Positions 34,718 through 45,115 of a stretch of DNA of 64,000 nucleotides are shown here, piece by piece. The notes under the pieces are model-generated. The model saw only the letters and a list, made by a program, of their open reading frames with translations. It did not search any database and was not told where the DNA came from. Origin of the DNA: Paenibacillus oceani. Lineage in GTDB: Bacteria > Bacillota > Bacilli > Paenibacillales > NBRC-103111. Position numbers and translations under genes: made by a program. Within the stretch, counting starts at the first letter, position 1. Each line of letters begins with the position of its first letter. The stretch is taken from the NCBI RefSeq assembly GCF_014705615.1, contig NZ_JACXJA010000029.1:62001-126000 (forward strand), given 5' to 3'.

Positions 34718-34751
34718 TGTTGTAAATCCATAATTCCACGGAGGATGTTAA

Positions 34752-36764
<2,013 letters not shown>

Positions 36765-36784
36765 CACGATACGATGGAAAGCGA

Positions 36785-36823
36785 ACGCCTCCGCGCCCTT
36801 TGACAAGGGAACGGAGGCGTTTT
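36785..36823 (+). terminator. metG terminator
   Basis: ACGCCTCCG and CGGAGGCGT form a nine-base stem that is followed by TTT, 21 bases after the stop codon. Confidence 0.88.
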
Positions 36824-36868
36824 GTATGGATACGAAGCACAAGCGATGCTTAATCGGTAAAATTACGG

Positions 36869-36898
36869 TTGACACAGTCCGGGTCGGGAGCCTATAAT
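36869..36898 (+). promoter_or_regulatory. Sigma-A promoter of the znu operon
   Basis: TTGACA at 36869 and TATAAT at 36893 are 18 bases apart. The Zur box begins nine bases after the -10 element. Confidence 0.88.
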
Positions 36899-36906
36899 CC
36901 TATTTG

Positions 36907-36929
36907 TAAATAGAAACATTTACGATTTA
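36907..36929. promoter_or_regulatory. Zur box
   Basis: This 23-base site ends in TTACGATTTA and begins TAAATAG, matching the Bacillus Zur palindrome (TAAATCGTAA-TnA-TTACGATTTA) at all but about three positions. It overlaps the expected transcription start, so zinc-loaded Zur should repress znuA. Confidence 0.88.
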
Positions 36930-36973
36930 CACCCAATCCATTTTTCCTGCAAGCGGAAGGAGCATGTACCCGA

Positions 36974-37948
36974 ATGAAAGTCCCTAAACGTATCCTCACA
37001 GCTCTAATAAGTATGCTTATTGTGGCAGCCGTCATGACAGGCTGCGGCACATCGAATGTAACTTTATCCGCGGATAAAGTCAATGTAATGACAACTTTTT
37101 ATACGCTGTATGATTTTGCCGGCCGGATCGGCGGCGATAAGGTGAACGTGATTAACCTCGTGCCGGCTGGGGTCGAACCTCACGACTGGTCGCCGAAGAG
37201 CCGCGATTTGAACCATATGAGCAAGTCGCAGCTGTTTATTTATAACGGCGCCGGTTTTGAAGGCTGGGTCGGCGATTTTCTCGGCAGTCTGAAGAAAGAT
37301 TCCGGCCTGACCGTCATCGAGGCGAGCAAAGGAATCGAGCTGCTGCACGCCGGGCATGAAGACGATCATGGTCTCGATGAAGGCAAGTCGAACGAAAAGG
37401 ACGATCACGGTCATGAACACGATTCGGACGTCGATCCTCACGTATGGGTCAGCCCGAAGTCGGCGCTGAAGATGGCCGAGAACATTAAGGACGGCATCGT
37501 GCAGGCCGATCCGGCCAACAAAGCTTATTACGAATCCAACTACGAGACGCTGAAAAAGCAATTGACCGAGCTGGACGACAAGTTCTCCCGCACGCTCTCC
37601 AAGACGGCGAAAAAGGAAATTGTCGTCTCTCACCAGGCTTTCGGGTATTTGGCCCGCGATTACGGGCTGACGCTGAAGCCGATCATGGGGCTATCGCCCG
37701 GCGCGGAGCCTACGGCGCAAGATTTGAAGGAAATTAACAAGTTCGTCCGGGATCATCAGGTGAAGTACATTTTCTTCGAGGAGCTCGTATCCGATAAGAT
37801 GGCGAAGACGCTGGCCAAGGACGCGGGAATCGAGACGCTGGTGCTGAATCCGCTGGAGGGGCTTACCCATGAGCAGGTTAACGCCGGTGAACATTATGTG
37901 TCGGTGATGGAGAACAATTTGCAAAATTTATTGAAAGCATTACAATGA
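36974..37948 (+). CDS. znuA: Zinc-binding lipoprotein of ABC importer
   Basis: The 324-residue protein has lipobox MTGC (C24) and the cluster-9 metal-binding fold: TTFYTLYDFAGRIGGDKVNV, PAGVEPHDWSPKSRD, a His/Asp-rich loop (HAGHEDDHGLDEG and HGHEHDSDVDPHVW) and SHQAFGYLARDYGL. The His-rich loop and the Zur box mark it as zinc rather than manganese specific. It is the first gene of a znuA-znuC-znuB operon. AAGGAG is about 12 bases before the ATG. Confidence 0.93.
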   Translation: MKVPKRILTALISMLIVAAVMTGCGTSNVTLSADKVNVMTTFYTLYDFAGRIGGDKVNVINLVPAGVEPHDWSPKSRDLNHMSKSQLFIYNGAGFEGWVGDFLGSLKKDSGLTVIEASKGIELLHAGHEDDHGLDEGKSNEKDDHGHEHDSDVDPHVWVSPKSALKMAENIKDGIVQADPANKAYYESNYETLKKQLTELDDKFSRTLSKTAKKEIVVSHQAFGYLARDYGLTLKPIMGLSPGAEPTAQDLKEINKFVRDHQVKYIFFEELVSDKMAKTLAKDAGIETLVLNPLEGLTHEQVNAGEHYVSVMENNLQNLLKALQ

Positions 37949-37983
37949 GAGTAAACGGCCAGTTCGCGAATGGGGAGCCATGC

Positions 37984-38793
37984 ATGCAGCAATCGACCCG
38001 ACCGGCGGGAGAGCGTTGTCACCTGCCGGTCGTTTCTATGGAGAACGTCTCGTTCCAATACGAGCAGCGCAATGTAATCGAAGAGCTGAATTTTCAAATT
38101 TTGCAGCGCGATTTCGTCGGCCTCATCGGCTCGAACGGAGCCGGCAAAACGACGCTGCTGCGGATGATCGTCGGGCTGCTGAAGCCGGACCGGGGCGAGG
38201 TGCGCCTGTTCGGAACGCCGCTCGGGCAATTCCACGACTGGGAGCGGATCGGCTATGTGCCGCAGAAAAATGCGTTTAATCCGCTGTTCCCCGCTACCGT
38301 CAGAGAGGTCGTGCTGTCCGGGTTGTACGGCCGCAAGAAGCTGTTCAAGCGGATGAACCGCGACGACTACAAGAAGTGCGAAGACGCGATGCATGCGCTG
38401 CGCATCGAAGAGCTGGCCGACCGCCGAATCGGGCGTCTGTCCGGCGGGCAGCAGCAGCGGGTATTTCTGGCCCGGGCGCTCGTGAACAATCCGGAGCTGC
38501 TCATTCTGGACGAACCGACGGTGGGCATCGATTCGGAGTCGCAGGAAAATTTTTTTCATATGATCCGGCATATGCACCAGCGGCATAACATCACCTTTTT
38601 GATGGTATCTCACGATATCGAGATGATGCACGCTTACCTTGGGTATGAGCCGGCCCATACGAGCGGAAAGATCAAGTTTTTCGTCAAGCACACGCATGAG
38701 CTGGATAATTGTGCGGAAACGAATCTGGCCCACAGTCTCCGCGGCATTCGGCTGGCGGAAGAGTCGCTCGAAGCCGTGAATAGAGGAGAGTAA
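37984..38793 (+). CDS. znuC: Zinc ABC transporter ATPase
   Basis: The ATPase shows Walker A GSNGAGKTT, the signature RLSGGQQQRVFLARAL, Walker B LLILDEPTVGID and the switch histidine in SHDIEMM. I prefer ATG 37984 (269 residues), which has GGGGAG six bases upstream; ATG 37945 is in frame, overlaps the znuA stop as ATGA, and would add 13 residues. The protein drives zinc import through ZnuB. Confidence 0.92.
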   Translation: MQQSTRPAGERCHLPVVSMENVSFQYEQRNVIEELNFQILQRDFVGLIGSNGAGKTTLLRMIVGLLKPDRGEVRLFGTPLGQFHDWERIGYVPQKNAFNPLFPATVREVVLSGLYGRKKLFKRMNRDDYKKCEDAMHALRIEELADRRIGRLSGGQQQRVFLARALVNNPELLILDEPTVGIDSESQENFFHMIRHMHQRHNITFLMVSHDIEMMHAYLGYEPAHTSGKIKFFVKHTHELDNCAETNLAHSLRGIRLAEESLEAVNRGE

Positions 38794-38796
38794 CGC

Positions 38797-39603
38797 GTGG
38801 ATATTTTTGCCGAATACTTTTTTCAACGGGCTTTGATCGGAGGCGTTCTGATCGGGCTGATGGCGCCTCTGCTCGGCGTTTTTCTCGTTCTAAGACGTCT
38901 GTCGATGATCGGGGATACGCTGGCTCACGTCTCGATCGCCGGGGTGGCGCTCGGGTTTCTGCTCGGGATATACCCGCTTGCCGTCGGACTCGTTTTTTCG
39001 ATTCTTGCTTCTTTCGCCATCGAACGGCTGCGCAGAGCGTACAAGACGTATGCGGAGCTGTCCATCGCGATCATCATGTCGGGCGGGGTAGCGCTCGCGA
39101 CTTTTCTGTTTACATTGGGCAAAGGCTTTAATATGGACGTAACGAGCTATTTGTTCGGAAGCATCTATACGCTCAGTTGGACCGATCTGTGGCTCGTGTT
39201 TGGCGTTACGCTTGTCGTGCTTGTCATGCTGTTCGTGTTCTTCAAAGAAATGTTTCTGATCATGTTCGATGAGGATGCGGCGGCCGTAAGCGGAATCCCG
39301 CTTCGTTTCCTGAACCTGCTGACCACGGTGCTGACGGCGCTCGTCATCGGAGTCGCGATCAAAATCGTCGGGGCGCTGCTCGTATCGGCTCTGCTGACGG
39401 TGCCGGTCGCTTGCAGCCTGGCCGTAGCCAAAAGTTTTCGTCATTCGGTCTGGATCGGCGTGCTTTATTCCGAAGTGGCGGTCGTAGGCGGCCTCGTCGC
39501 AGCGGGAGTATGGAACTGGGCGCCGGGAGCGACGGTTGTTCTTATGCTGATCACGCTGCTGATCGTCACCCTGCTTGCTCGGGGGCGCAGAGCGAGCGTA
39601 TAG
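38797..39603 (+). CDS. znuB: Zinc ABC transporter permease
   Basis: The 268-residue protein begins at GTG 38797, three bases after znuC, with GAGGAG upstream. It has about eight membrane helices and ABC-3 family landmarks: LMAPLLGVFLVLRRLSMIGD, LAHVSIAGVALGFLLG, and DEDAAAVSGIPLRFLN where the ATPase docks. It completes the znuACB importer. Confidence 0.92.
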   Translation: MDIFAEYFFQRALIGGVLIGLMAPLLGVFLVLRRLSMIGDTLAHVSIAGVALGFLLGIYPLAVGLVFSILASFAIERLRRAYKTYAELSIAIIMSGGVALATFLFTLGKGFNMDVTSYLFGSIYTLSWTDLWLVFGVTLVVLVMLFVFFKEMFLIMFDEDAAAVSGIPLRFLNLLTTVLTALVIGVAIKIVGALLVSALLTVPVACSLAVAKSFRHSVWIGVLYSEVAVVGGLVAAGVWNWAPGATVVLMLITLLIVTLLARGRRASV

Positions 39604-39630
39604 TTTTGCCCCGGAAAGGAAGGTATCGCT

Positions 39631-40344
39631 TTGGATCAAGTGAATATTTGGATCGCGCTGTTCGCCGGTTTTGCCTCTTTTATTTCTCCGTGCTGCTTGC
39701 CCTTGTACCCTTCTTACTTGTCCTACATAACCGGTATTTCAGTGCAGCGACTGAAGGAGGAACGGACGAAAAAAGAAATCCGGCTTGCCACAACGATGCA
39801 TACGCTGTTTTTCATTCTCGGGTTTTCGATTATTTTTTATTCGCTCGGCTTTGGCGTTGGTATGGTGGCCGATTGGTTTAACGAATACCGCAACCTGATC
39901 CGCCAATTGTCCGCCATCTTAATTTTTGTGATGGGACTGTTTTTGATCGGCGTGTTCCAGCCGCAATGGCTGATGCGCGAGCGGAAGCTGCAGATCAATT
40001 CGAAGCCGGCCGGTTATTTGGGCTCGGTCGTGGTCGGGATGGGCTTCGCGGCCGGATGGTCGCCTTGCGTCGGACCGATTCTGTCTTCGATTTTGCTGCT
40101 GGCCGCAACGGAGCCGGGCACCTGGTTCCAACTGACGACCGCTTATTCGGTCGGTTTCGCCGTTCCGTTTTTCATCCTCGCTTTCTTTATCGGCTCGACC
40201 AAGTGGATTGTCCGTTATTCCGGCATTCTGATGAAAGTGGGCGGCGGGCTGATGATTGTGATGGCGCTGCTGCTGTACTTCGACAAGATGATTCTGATTA
40301 CGATCTGGCTGCAGGAGCGTACGCCCAGTTGGCTGATCTTCTAA
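39631..40344 (+). CDS. ccdA: CcdA-type cytochrome c biogenesis thiol transporter
   Basis: The 237-residue protein has six or seven membrane helices and the paired cysteine motifs of the DsbD/CcdA family, FISPCCLPLYPSYLSY and GWSPCVGPIL. CcdA carries electrons from thioredoxin across the membrane to keep extracytoplasmic thiols reduced for cytochrome c maturation and, in Bacillus, for spore formation. It starts at TTG 39631 behind AAGGAAGG, only 27 bases after znuB with no terminator between, so read-through from the Zur-controlled promoter is likely. Confidence 0.92.
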   Translation: MDQVNIWIALFAGFASFISPCCLPLYPSYLSYITGISVQRLKEERTKKEIRLATTMHTLFFILGFSIIFYSLGFGVGMVADWFNEYRNLIRQLSAILIFVMGLFLIGVFQPQWLMRERKLQINSKPAGYLGSVVVGMGFAAGWSPCVGPILSSILLLAATEPGTWFQLTTAYSVGFAVPFFILAFFIGSTKWIVRYSGILMKVGGGLMIVMALLLYFDKMILITIWLQERTPSWLIF

Positions 40345-40371
40345 ATCCGGCGGCTGCCGGACGACCCTAAA

Positions 40372-40405
40372 AAACCTCCATTGCCGCTAACGGTAATGGA
40401 GGTTT
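40372..40405. terminator. Bidirectional terminator
   Basis: AAACCTCCATT and AATGGAGGTTT form an 11-base stem with A and T runs outside. It lies between the convergent ccdA and DedA genes. Confidence 0.85.
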
Positions 40406-40435
40406 CGTATGTTTGGAGCCGATTGTACGATTCGT

Positions 40436-41047
40436 TTATTCCACCCGCTTCGGCCGATTAGCCAGAACAAACCGGTAGAACAGCCATAATGCCAAGGCCG
40501 CCAAAGGAATAATAATCAGCAGCTTCACGCCGTAAGCGTAAATCATCGAGCCGACGAACTGCGCCTGATCCCCGACAAACCCTCCGAGTGCAAAAAAAGC
40601 GAGCGTCCATACAAAGCCGATCGAGTAGGAGATGAGACTGTAACGCCAGAACGGCATCTTGTTCATTCCGACCAGGTAAGGGACGACATGCCTGACGACC
40701 GGAAAAAAATAGCTGATCACCAGCGACATGCTGCCGTATTTGTTAATCAGCCTCTCGGAGACACCTATATAATAACCCATATTTTTTTTGCGACGCAGCT
40801 TGCTTAACGCGGGAGTTCCCACATATCGCCCGATCACGTATCCGAGCGACAGGCCCGAGATCACGCCCAGATAGGTCAGGATAAAGGCGGGGACCGTCTG
40901 GAGAATGCCGCTGGCTGCGACGGCCCCACCGGTCATGACGATCACCTCGTCCGGAATCGGCATGCCGACGATCCCGAGCCAGAGGGCAAAGAATAAAGCG
41001 GCATAGCCGAAATGCTCGATCATGCCCATCAACGATTCGTAGTTCAT
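40436..41047 (-). CDS. DedA-family membrane protein
   Basis: The 203-residue protein has four to five membrane segments and the family landmarks MPIPDEVIVMTGGAVAASG, YVIGRYVGTP and the FFPVVRHVVPYLVGM motif with its conserved arginine. DedA proteins are lipid scramblases/flippases (undecaprenyl phosphate or phosphatidylethanolamine recycling). Its ATG overlaps the stop of the upstream methyltransferase gene (ATGA), and a PAP2 phosphatase gene lies before that, so this three-gene minus-strand group is lipid related. Confidence 0.9.
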   Translation of the reverse strand: MNYESLMGMIEHFGYAALFFALWLGIVGMPIPDEVIVMTGGAVAASGILQTVPAFILTYLGVISGLSLGYVIGRYVGTPALSKLRRKKNMGYYIGVSERLINKYGSMSLVISYFFPVVRHVVPYLVGMNKMPFWRYSLISYSIGFVWTLAFFALGGFVGDQAQFVGSMIYAYGVKLLIIIPLAALALWLFYRFVLANRPKRVE

Positions 41048-41625
41048 CCCGCTCCGCCTTCCCCTTTACGGCATACATAGACGAATGCCGGCGGAATATT
41101 CAACGGTACGAAATCGATCCGTTCGATCACAAAGTGGCTCTCCAGCAATTTTTTCATTTGCAGCGAATATTGGAAGGCGATGAACAATCCGCCCGGCTTC
41201 AGCGTCTCGTAAGCCTGGTCAATAATCTCGTTCCTTAGCGACTGCGGAAAGTTGGCGAACGGGAGTCCGCTCAGAATGTAATCGAACTTCCGGCCGTCGC
41301 GGACCGCGTCTATCATATTCCGGGCTTCGGCGTAGTACGAAGCTTGCGCTTCGTATTTGAGCTGCAGCGATTCCCGGAGAGAATCGTCCTTTTCGAACAG
41401 GAACAGCTCGGAACTTTCGGGCATTGTTTTAAGAATATATTTTGTAATTGCCCCGGTCCCCGCACCCAGCTCGGCAATTTTCAAAGCCGGGCCGCCGGGT
41501 TTGGGGGGGAACATTTTTCGGGCGAGAAAAGAGGAGCTGGGAGCGATGCTGCCCACTTGCTGCGGAAATCGGATGAATTTGTTTATAAATACGAAGTGCT
41601 CGGCAATTGCTGAAAATAGTTTCAT
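41044..41625 (-). CDS. SAM-dependent methyltransferase (PmtA/Erm-like)
   Basis: The 193-residue protein has motif I ELGAGTGAITKYIL, an acidic strand end LFLFEKD, and the catalytic-loop-like YILSGLPFANFP. The opening FINKFIRFPQQVGSIAPSSS is typical of the group that includes phospholipid N-methyltransferase and rRNA dimethylase-like proteins. The gene neighbours (DedA, PAP2) favour a lipid substrate. I use ATG 41625, preceded by GGTGGAG; the GTG at 41634 has no ribosome binding site. Confidence 0.8.
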   Translation of the reverse strand: MKLFSAIAEHFVFINKFIRFPQQVGSIAPSSSFLARKMFPPKPGGPALKIAELGAGTGAITKYILKTMPESSELFLFEKDDSLRESLQLKYEAQASYYAEARNMIDAVRDGRKFDYILSGLPFANFPQSLRNEIIDQAYETLKPGGLFIAFQYSLQMKKLLESHFVIERIDFVPLNIPPAFVYVCRKGEGGAG

Positions 41626-41653
41626 TTTCTCCACCCAAACGATTTATTTGAAC

Positions 41654-42307
41654 TTACTCCGAGGACGCACCGAACGCTTTCCCCGGATTGCGGCTGCGGC
41701 TTCTGGCCCATGCCGGTACGAGGCCGATTACGAAATAAGTGATTTCGGCTACGGCAATTCCGCCTGCTATATCGAGCAGCACGTGCTGTTTGACGAATAC
41801 GGTGGATAAGATGATCGACCAGGCCAACAGATGGATCGCCCATCGGAGTCCGGCGTGCGGGAACGCTTGCTTGGACGACTTGATCATGAGATACGTAGTC
41901 AGCACATGAATGCTCGGGAAGCAGTTGTAAGGCGCGTCGTTATGGTAGACGAACTGGACGAGACTGTACAGGAAGCCTTCCCCGAGCTGCGGCCGCGTAA
42001 TGCCCGACTGATAAAAATAAAAGAAAATATAGCTGATAACCAGACCGAGACATAGTGCGAACAAAGTACGGTAGTACGTAGCCCGGTTGCGATAAAACAA
42101 CGTTACCAGACATGCGGCGATAAAAGGATACCAGATCAGGTAGGGGATGACAAATACGGGCAGAAAGGGCAGTATCTCATCAACCCGGGTCGACAAATCG
42201 TAGGTTCTCATCCCGGGACGATTCAAAATCCCGTAAAAAATATTCAAAATCGGTATTGCCAGCATCCATAGCAATGGATAATATTGCCGCAGCTTGCCTT
42301 GGCTCAT
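41654..42307 (-). CDS. PAP2-family membrane phosphatase
   Basis: The 217-residue protein has six membrane helices. The PAP2 active-site motifs are visible as CFPSIHV (motif 2) and STVFVKQHVLLDIAGG (motif 3, with the catalytic histidine). Motif 1 is degenerate, as in the inositolphosphotransferase-like branch. It probably removes phosphate from a lipid such as phosphatidate or undecaprenyl pyrophosphate. It is the first gene of the lipid-related minus-strand group. Confidence 0.85.
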   Translation of the reverse strand: MSQGKLRQYYPLLWMLAIPILNIFYGILNRPGMRTYDLSTRVDEILPFLPVFVIPYLIWYPFIAACLVTLFYRNRATYYRTLFALCLGLVISYIFFYFYQSGITRPQLGEGFLYSLVQFVYHNDAPYNCFPSIHVLTTYLMIKSSKQAFPHAGLRWAIHLLAWSIILSTVFVKQHVLLDIAGGIAVAEITYFVIGLVPAWARSRSRNPGKAFGASSE

Positions 42308-42649
42308 GTCAGTATATAACCCCTTTCATCCGGGTACGTCGTATGCCAAAGCGCGAATCCGATTGCCGAGTTTCCGGCTTGGCCGATCGTAGGTAATATT
42401 AGTATTATATTCATGTTGAAGCTGGGCGCACCCTCCCAAAAGTGGCGATGTTCTGATCATAACAGAAAAGTCAAAAGATCAAAGTATCTAAATTCTAAAG
42501 TTTTTCTGAAGTTGCATCAATATTTTTTTTACAATTGACGTTATTTTGTATGTAAGGGCTTTACATAACCTTCACACTTGCTGTACACGAAGGACTGCTG
42601 AACGCAATCTGCATCGCAATTAAGCCCATAGGCATAGGTAACGACGATC

Positions 42650-42745
42650 GTCTGGAAGTCCGGAAGTCGAAGTTCAGAAGTCGAAGTCCGGAATTGAATC
42701 TCGGAAACTGAAATCCAGAAAATTGAATACCAGAAATTGAGTTCT
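42650..42745. repeat. Degenerate short tandem repeat
   Basis: Units like CTGGAAGTCCGGAAGTCGAA, TTCAGAAGTCGAA, TCCGGAATTGAA, TCTCGGAAACTGAA, ATCCAGAAAATTGAA and ACCAGAAATTGA follow one another. The core is GAA-(5-7)-GAA with AT-rich drift toward the right. Confidence 0.65.
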
Positions 42746-42975
42746 ATACAGCCCATTTGATGGCGCATTGCGGCTGTTGGCTCGCAAAAAAGGAGTATCG
42801 CACCGAGTCCCGAAGATTAGGTTACCCAACCCGGAAACGAGAACGGAGTACTCCTATGTGACATATTCGACAAGAGGAGCTGTTTTCCTTCGAGCCCATT
42901 ACCTTAATTTGGCGGCGGGGATACTTAGGGGTTATCTTCTTGTCGTTAGAGCAAATGTCTCGAGTCGCCATCCTC

Positions 42976-43168
42976 GTGGGTGGCCGTTTGGACCCTCTGC
43001 CCTGCTTCAAGGGGTGAAGCACCGCACCCAATACGAAGGATTACGAGCGGTTTGTACCCTTTATTTCCCCAAAAATCCGCTTGGAGGGTGAAATAGAAGC
43101 GGTTTGAGACTGCAAAAATCCGCGAAAAGGGAGCATCCCCCACCAGTGGGTTGAAATAAGGGGTACGT
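42976..43168. repeat. Dispersed palindromic repeat, copy 2
   Basis: It begins with GTGGGTGGCCG like copy 1 at 25311 and contains the same ordered blocks: GGTTTGTACC (43049), CTTGGAG, GAAATA, GCGGTTTGAG, AAAATCCGCG, GAAAAGGG and GGTTGAAATAAG ending near 43168. The inverted ends are less perfect than in copy 1. Confidence 0.75.
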
Positions 43169-43181
43169 ACAGATTGCACGC

Positions 43182-43218
43182 AAAAGGACCGTCCAGACCA
43201 TCACTGGACGGTTTCCTT
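43182..43218 (-). terminator. splB terminator
   Basis: CCGTCCAG and CTGGACGG form an eight-base stem with a seven-base loop. On the minus strand it is followed by TCCTTTTGC, about 25 bases after the splB stop codon. Confidence 0.75.
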
Positions 43219-43239
43219 AATAATGTCCCACCACACCTC

Positions 43240-44307
43240 CTAAGTAAAATATTCGATCGTGGCCGTCGGAAACCGGAGGAAGATCTGTTCAGTAATAAAC
43301 TCCCGGAGCGCGTTCGCCTGCTCGTCGGGGTATACGTATTTCCCTTGACCCCAGCGCCCCCACTTGTATTTGCGCTTCGCTTCATCCATCTCCAGCTTCG
43401 TTTTCGGATACCGCTGCCCGATTACGGTTTTGGCCGTCTTCGTAAACCGGTGCTGGATCAGCTCGAACGTAAGATCCACAGCGGCTTCCGCCTGCACCGT
43501 CTCACCCAGCTTGCGCAACAATTCGGCGTAGCCGTCCTCCCATCCGTCGTGCCAGATGATCGGAGCGATAATAAAGCCGAGCGGGTAGCCCGCCCTGGCA
43601 ACCTTGCCGGCCGCTTCGATTCGTTCCGCAAACGTGGAGGTCGCCGGTTCGAAATTACGTATGACGTAATCGGCGTTCACACTGAACCGGAAGCGGGTAT
43701 GGCCGTTATGCTCCGCATCAAGCAGCGAATCGACGTGATGGAATTTGGTGACGAATCGAAGCCGTCCGAGCGGTTGTCTGCCCATAAATTCGATGACTTC
43801 CTTCAGGGAGCCGGTAATCGGCTCGAGCCCAACCGGATCGGATGTACATGCCGCTTCGAAACGGGTAATGTCGGGAGCTCTCTCGGCGATATAACCGGCG
43901 GCCGCCTCCAGGATATCGTCCATATTGACATAAACGCGAATGTACGGCTTGGCGCCAAGCGTCGTCTGCAAGTAACAATAATGGCAGTGGCCCATGCAGC
44001 CGGTTGCGATCGGAAGCGCGTATTCGGCGGATGGCTTCGAAGTATCGAACTTCAGCGTCTTGCGCACTCCGACGACAAGGGTTCGCTTGGCGATTTTGTA
44101 CTTCTCCAGCTCGCTCTCTCCGGGAAACCCGGTTATCCGGTTATGCGAGCTCGTCATCCGGATCGGAAGCTGCTGCGATTCGGCCCATTCCATCAGACGC
44201 CGGCCTTTCGGATATTCCAGTGCATCGGGTTCGAAATAGACCAGCTCCGGAACGAATTGCAGCGTATTTTTTCCTTTAGTTTGGCGTTCCAGCATCGTTG
44301 TCGCCAC
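43240..44307 (-). CDS. splB: Spore photoproduct lyase
   Basis: The 355-residue radical SAM enzyme reverses the spore photoproduct (a thymine dimer) during germination. The iron-sulfur cysteines are C104, C108 and C111 in GCMGHCHYC, and C154 in FEAACTSDP is the hydrogen-donor cysteine; the spacing equals that in B. subtilis SplB (C91/95/98 and C141). The start is the GTG at 44307 with AAAGGAG eleven bases upstream; ATG 44295 is an in-frame alternative. No splA gene precedes it. It is divergent from mntR. Confidence 0.95.
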   Translation of the reverse strand: MATTMLERQTKGKNTLQFVPELVYFEPDALEYPKGRRLMEWAESQQLPIRMTSSHNRITGFPGESELEKYKIAKRTLVVGVRKTLKFDTSKPSAEYALPIATGCMGHCHYCYLQTTLGAKPYIRVYVNMDDILEAAAGYIAERAPDITRFEAACTSDPVGLEPITGSLKEVIEFMGRQPLGRLRFVTKFHHVDSLLDAEHNGHTRFRFSVNADYVIRNFEPATSTFAERIEAAGKVARAGYPLGFIIAPIIWHDGWEDGYAELLRKLGETVQAEAAVDLTFELIQHRFTKTAKTVIGQRYPKTKLEMDEAKRKYKWGRWGQGKYVYPDEQANALREFITEQIFLRFPTATIEYFT

Positions 44308-44485
44308 CTGTACATCGGCTCCTTTCCGTTCAGCATTCCCCTGAGATAGGTTTCCCGGATCGGGATGGTTTCAGCTTCTTTTGGAACCGACAGTTTTTGC
44401 CGTGCCTTCGAGGCAAACTTGCTTTGTGTCCGTGAACGGTGTATCATTAGTTAGGTTTGGGAATACGAGAGCAGGGAGGGGTCTT

Positions 44486-44908
44486 ATGGCGGCGACACCA
44501 AGCATGGAGGACTATCTGGAGAAAATTTACAAGCTGATCGACGAGAAAGGCTATGCCAGAGTGTCCGATATCGCCGAAGGGCTAGAAGTGCATCCCTCGT
44601 CCGTGACGAAAATGATTCAGAAGCTGGACAAGGACAATTATTTGATCTATGAGCGTTACCGCGGTCTCGTTTTGACCTCCAAAGGCAAAAAGATGGGGAA
44701 ACGGCTTGTTGAACGGCACCACCTGCTGGAGAGCTTTTTGAAGCTGATCGGCGTGCAGGAAGAAAACATTTATAAGGATGTCGAAGGAATCGAGCACCAT
44801 TTGAGTTGGGATTCGATTACGTGCATCGAAGTGCTGGTCCAATTTTTCGAGCGGCACCCGGAGCGCGTTACGGAATTAATGAACATCCGCGGCGAATTGG
44901 AATCGTAA
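44486..44908 (+). CDS. mntR: Manganese-responsive regulator MntR
   Basis: The 140-residue DtxR-family protein follows B. subtilis MntR closely: [58 protein letters not shown] and [10 protein letters not shown]. The metal ligands D9, E12, the histidine of RHHLLE and the E-x-x-E-H of EGIEHH are present. It represses manganese uptake genes when Mn(II) is abundant. GGGAGGGG precedes the ATG. Confidence 0.95.
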   Translation: MAATPSMEDYLEKIYKLIDEKGYARVSDIAEGLEVHPSSVTKMIQKLDKDNYLIYERYRGLVLTSKGKKMGKRLVERHHLLESFLKLIGVQEENIYKDVEGIEHHLSWDSITCIEVLVQFFERHPERVTELMNIRGELES

Positions 44909-44928
44909 TGATCGATTGACCATAATAG

Positions 44929-44967
44929 ACGCTTCGTAAGCCTTGCCGGAGGCTTGCGGGGCGTTTT
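44929..44967 (+). terminator. mntR terminator
   Basis: ACGC...TAAGCCT pairs with AGGCTTg...GCGT, followed by TTT, 20 bases after the stop codon. Confidence 0.8.
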
Positions 44968-45115
44968 CGCTATTTTCAGGCTGCTTCCCGGCATGCATAC
45001 GTACAAACTACTGTCGCATACGTATTAACGGATACCGATATGAGATCGATTTCGGTCTATCGCCCGTAGTAGCGATAACGCGTGTCACTAACGCGCGGGA
45101 AGGTGTGACGGCAGC

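Larger units (their letters stand above)
42308..43239. other. Gene-free, repeat-rich intergenic region
   Basis: In 930 bases I see no supportable gene. It holds a degenerate repeat of about 13-15 bases at 42650-42745, copy 2 of the dispersed palindromic repeat at 42976-43168, and the splB terminator at its right end. Confidence 0.6.

Noticed and set aside
34371-34739. Minus-strand frames across the T-box leader
   Set aside because: The region is explained by the promoter, the T-box motif and the terminator on the plus strand.
42541-42768. 75-codon minus-strand frame in the gap before splB
   Set aside because: It lies over the degenerate tandem repeat, has no ribosome binding site and no recognisable features.
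43174-44349. A 391-codon plus-strand frame opposite splB
   Set aside because: SplB on the minus strand has all radical-SAM cysteines and full family length, so the plus-strand frame is a shadow.
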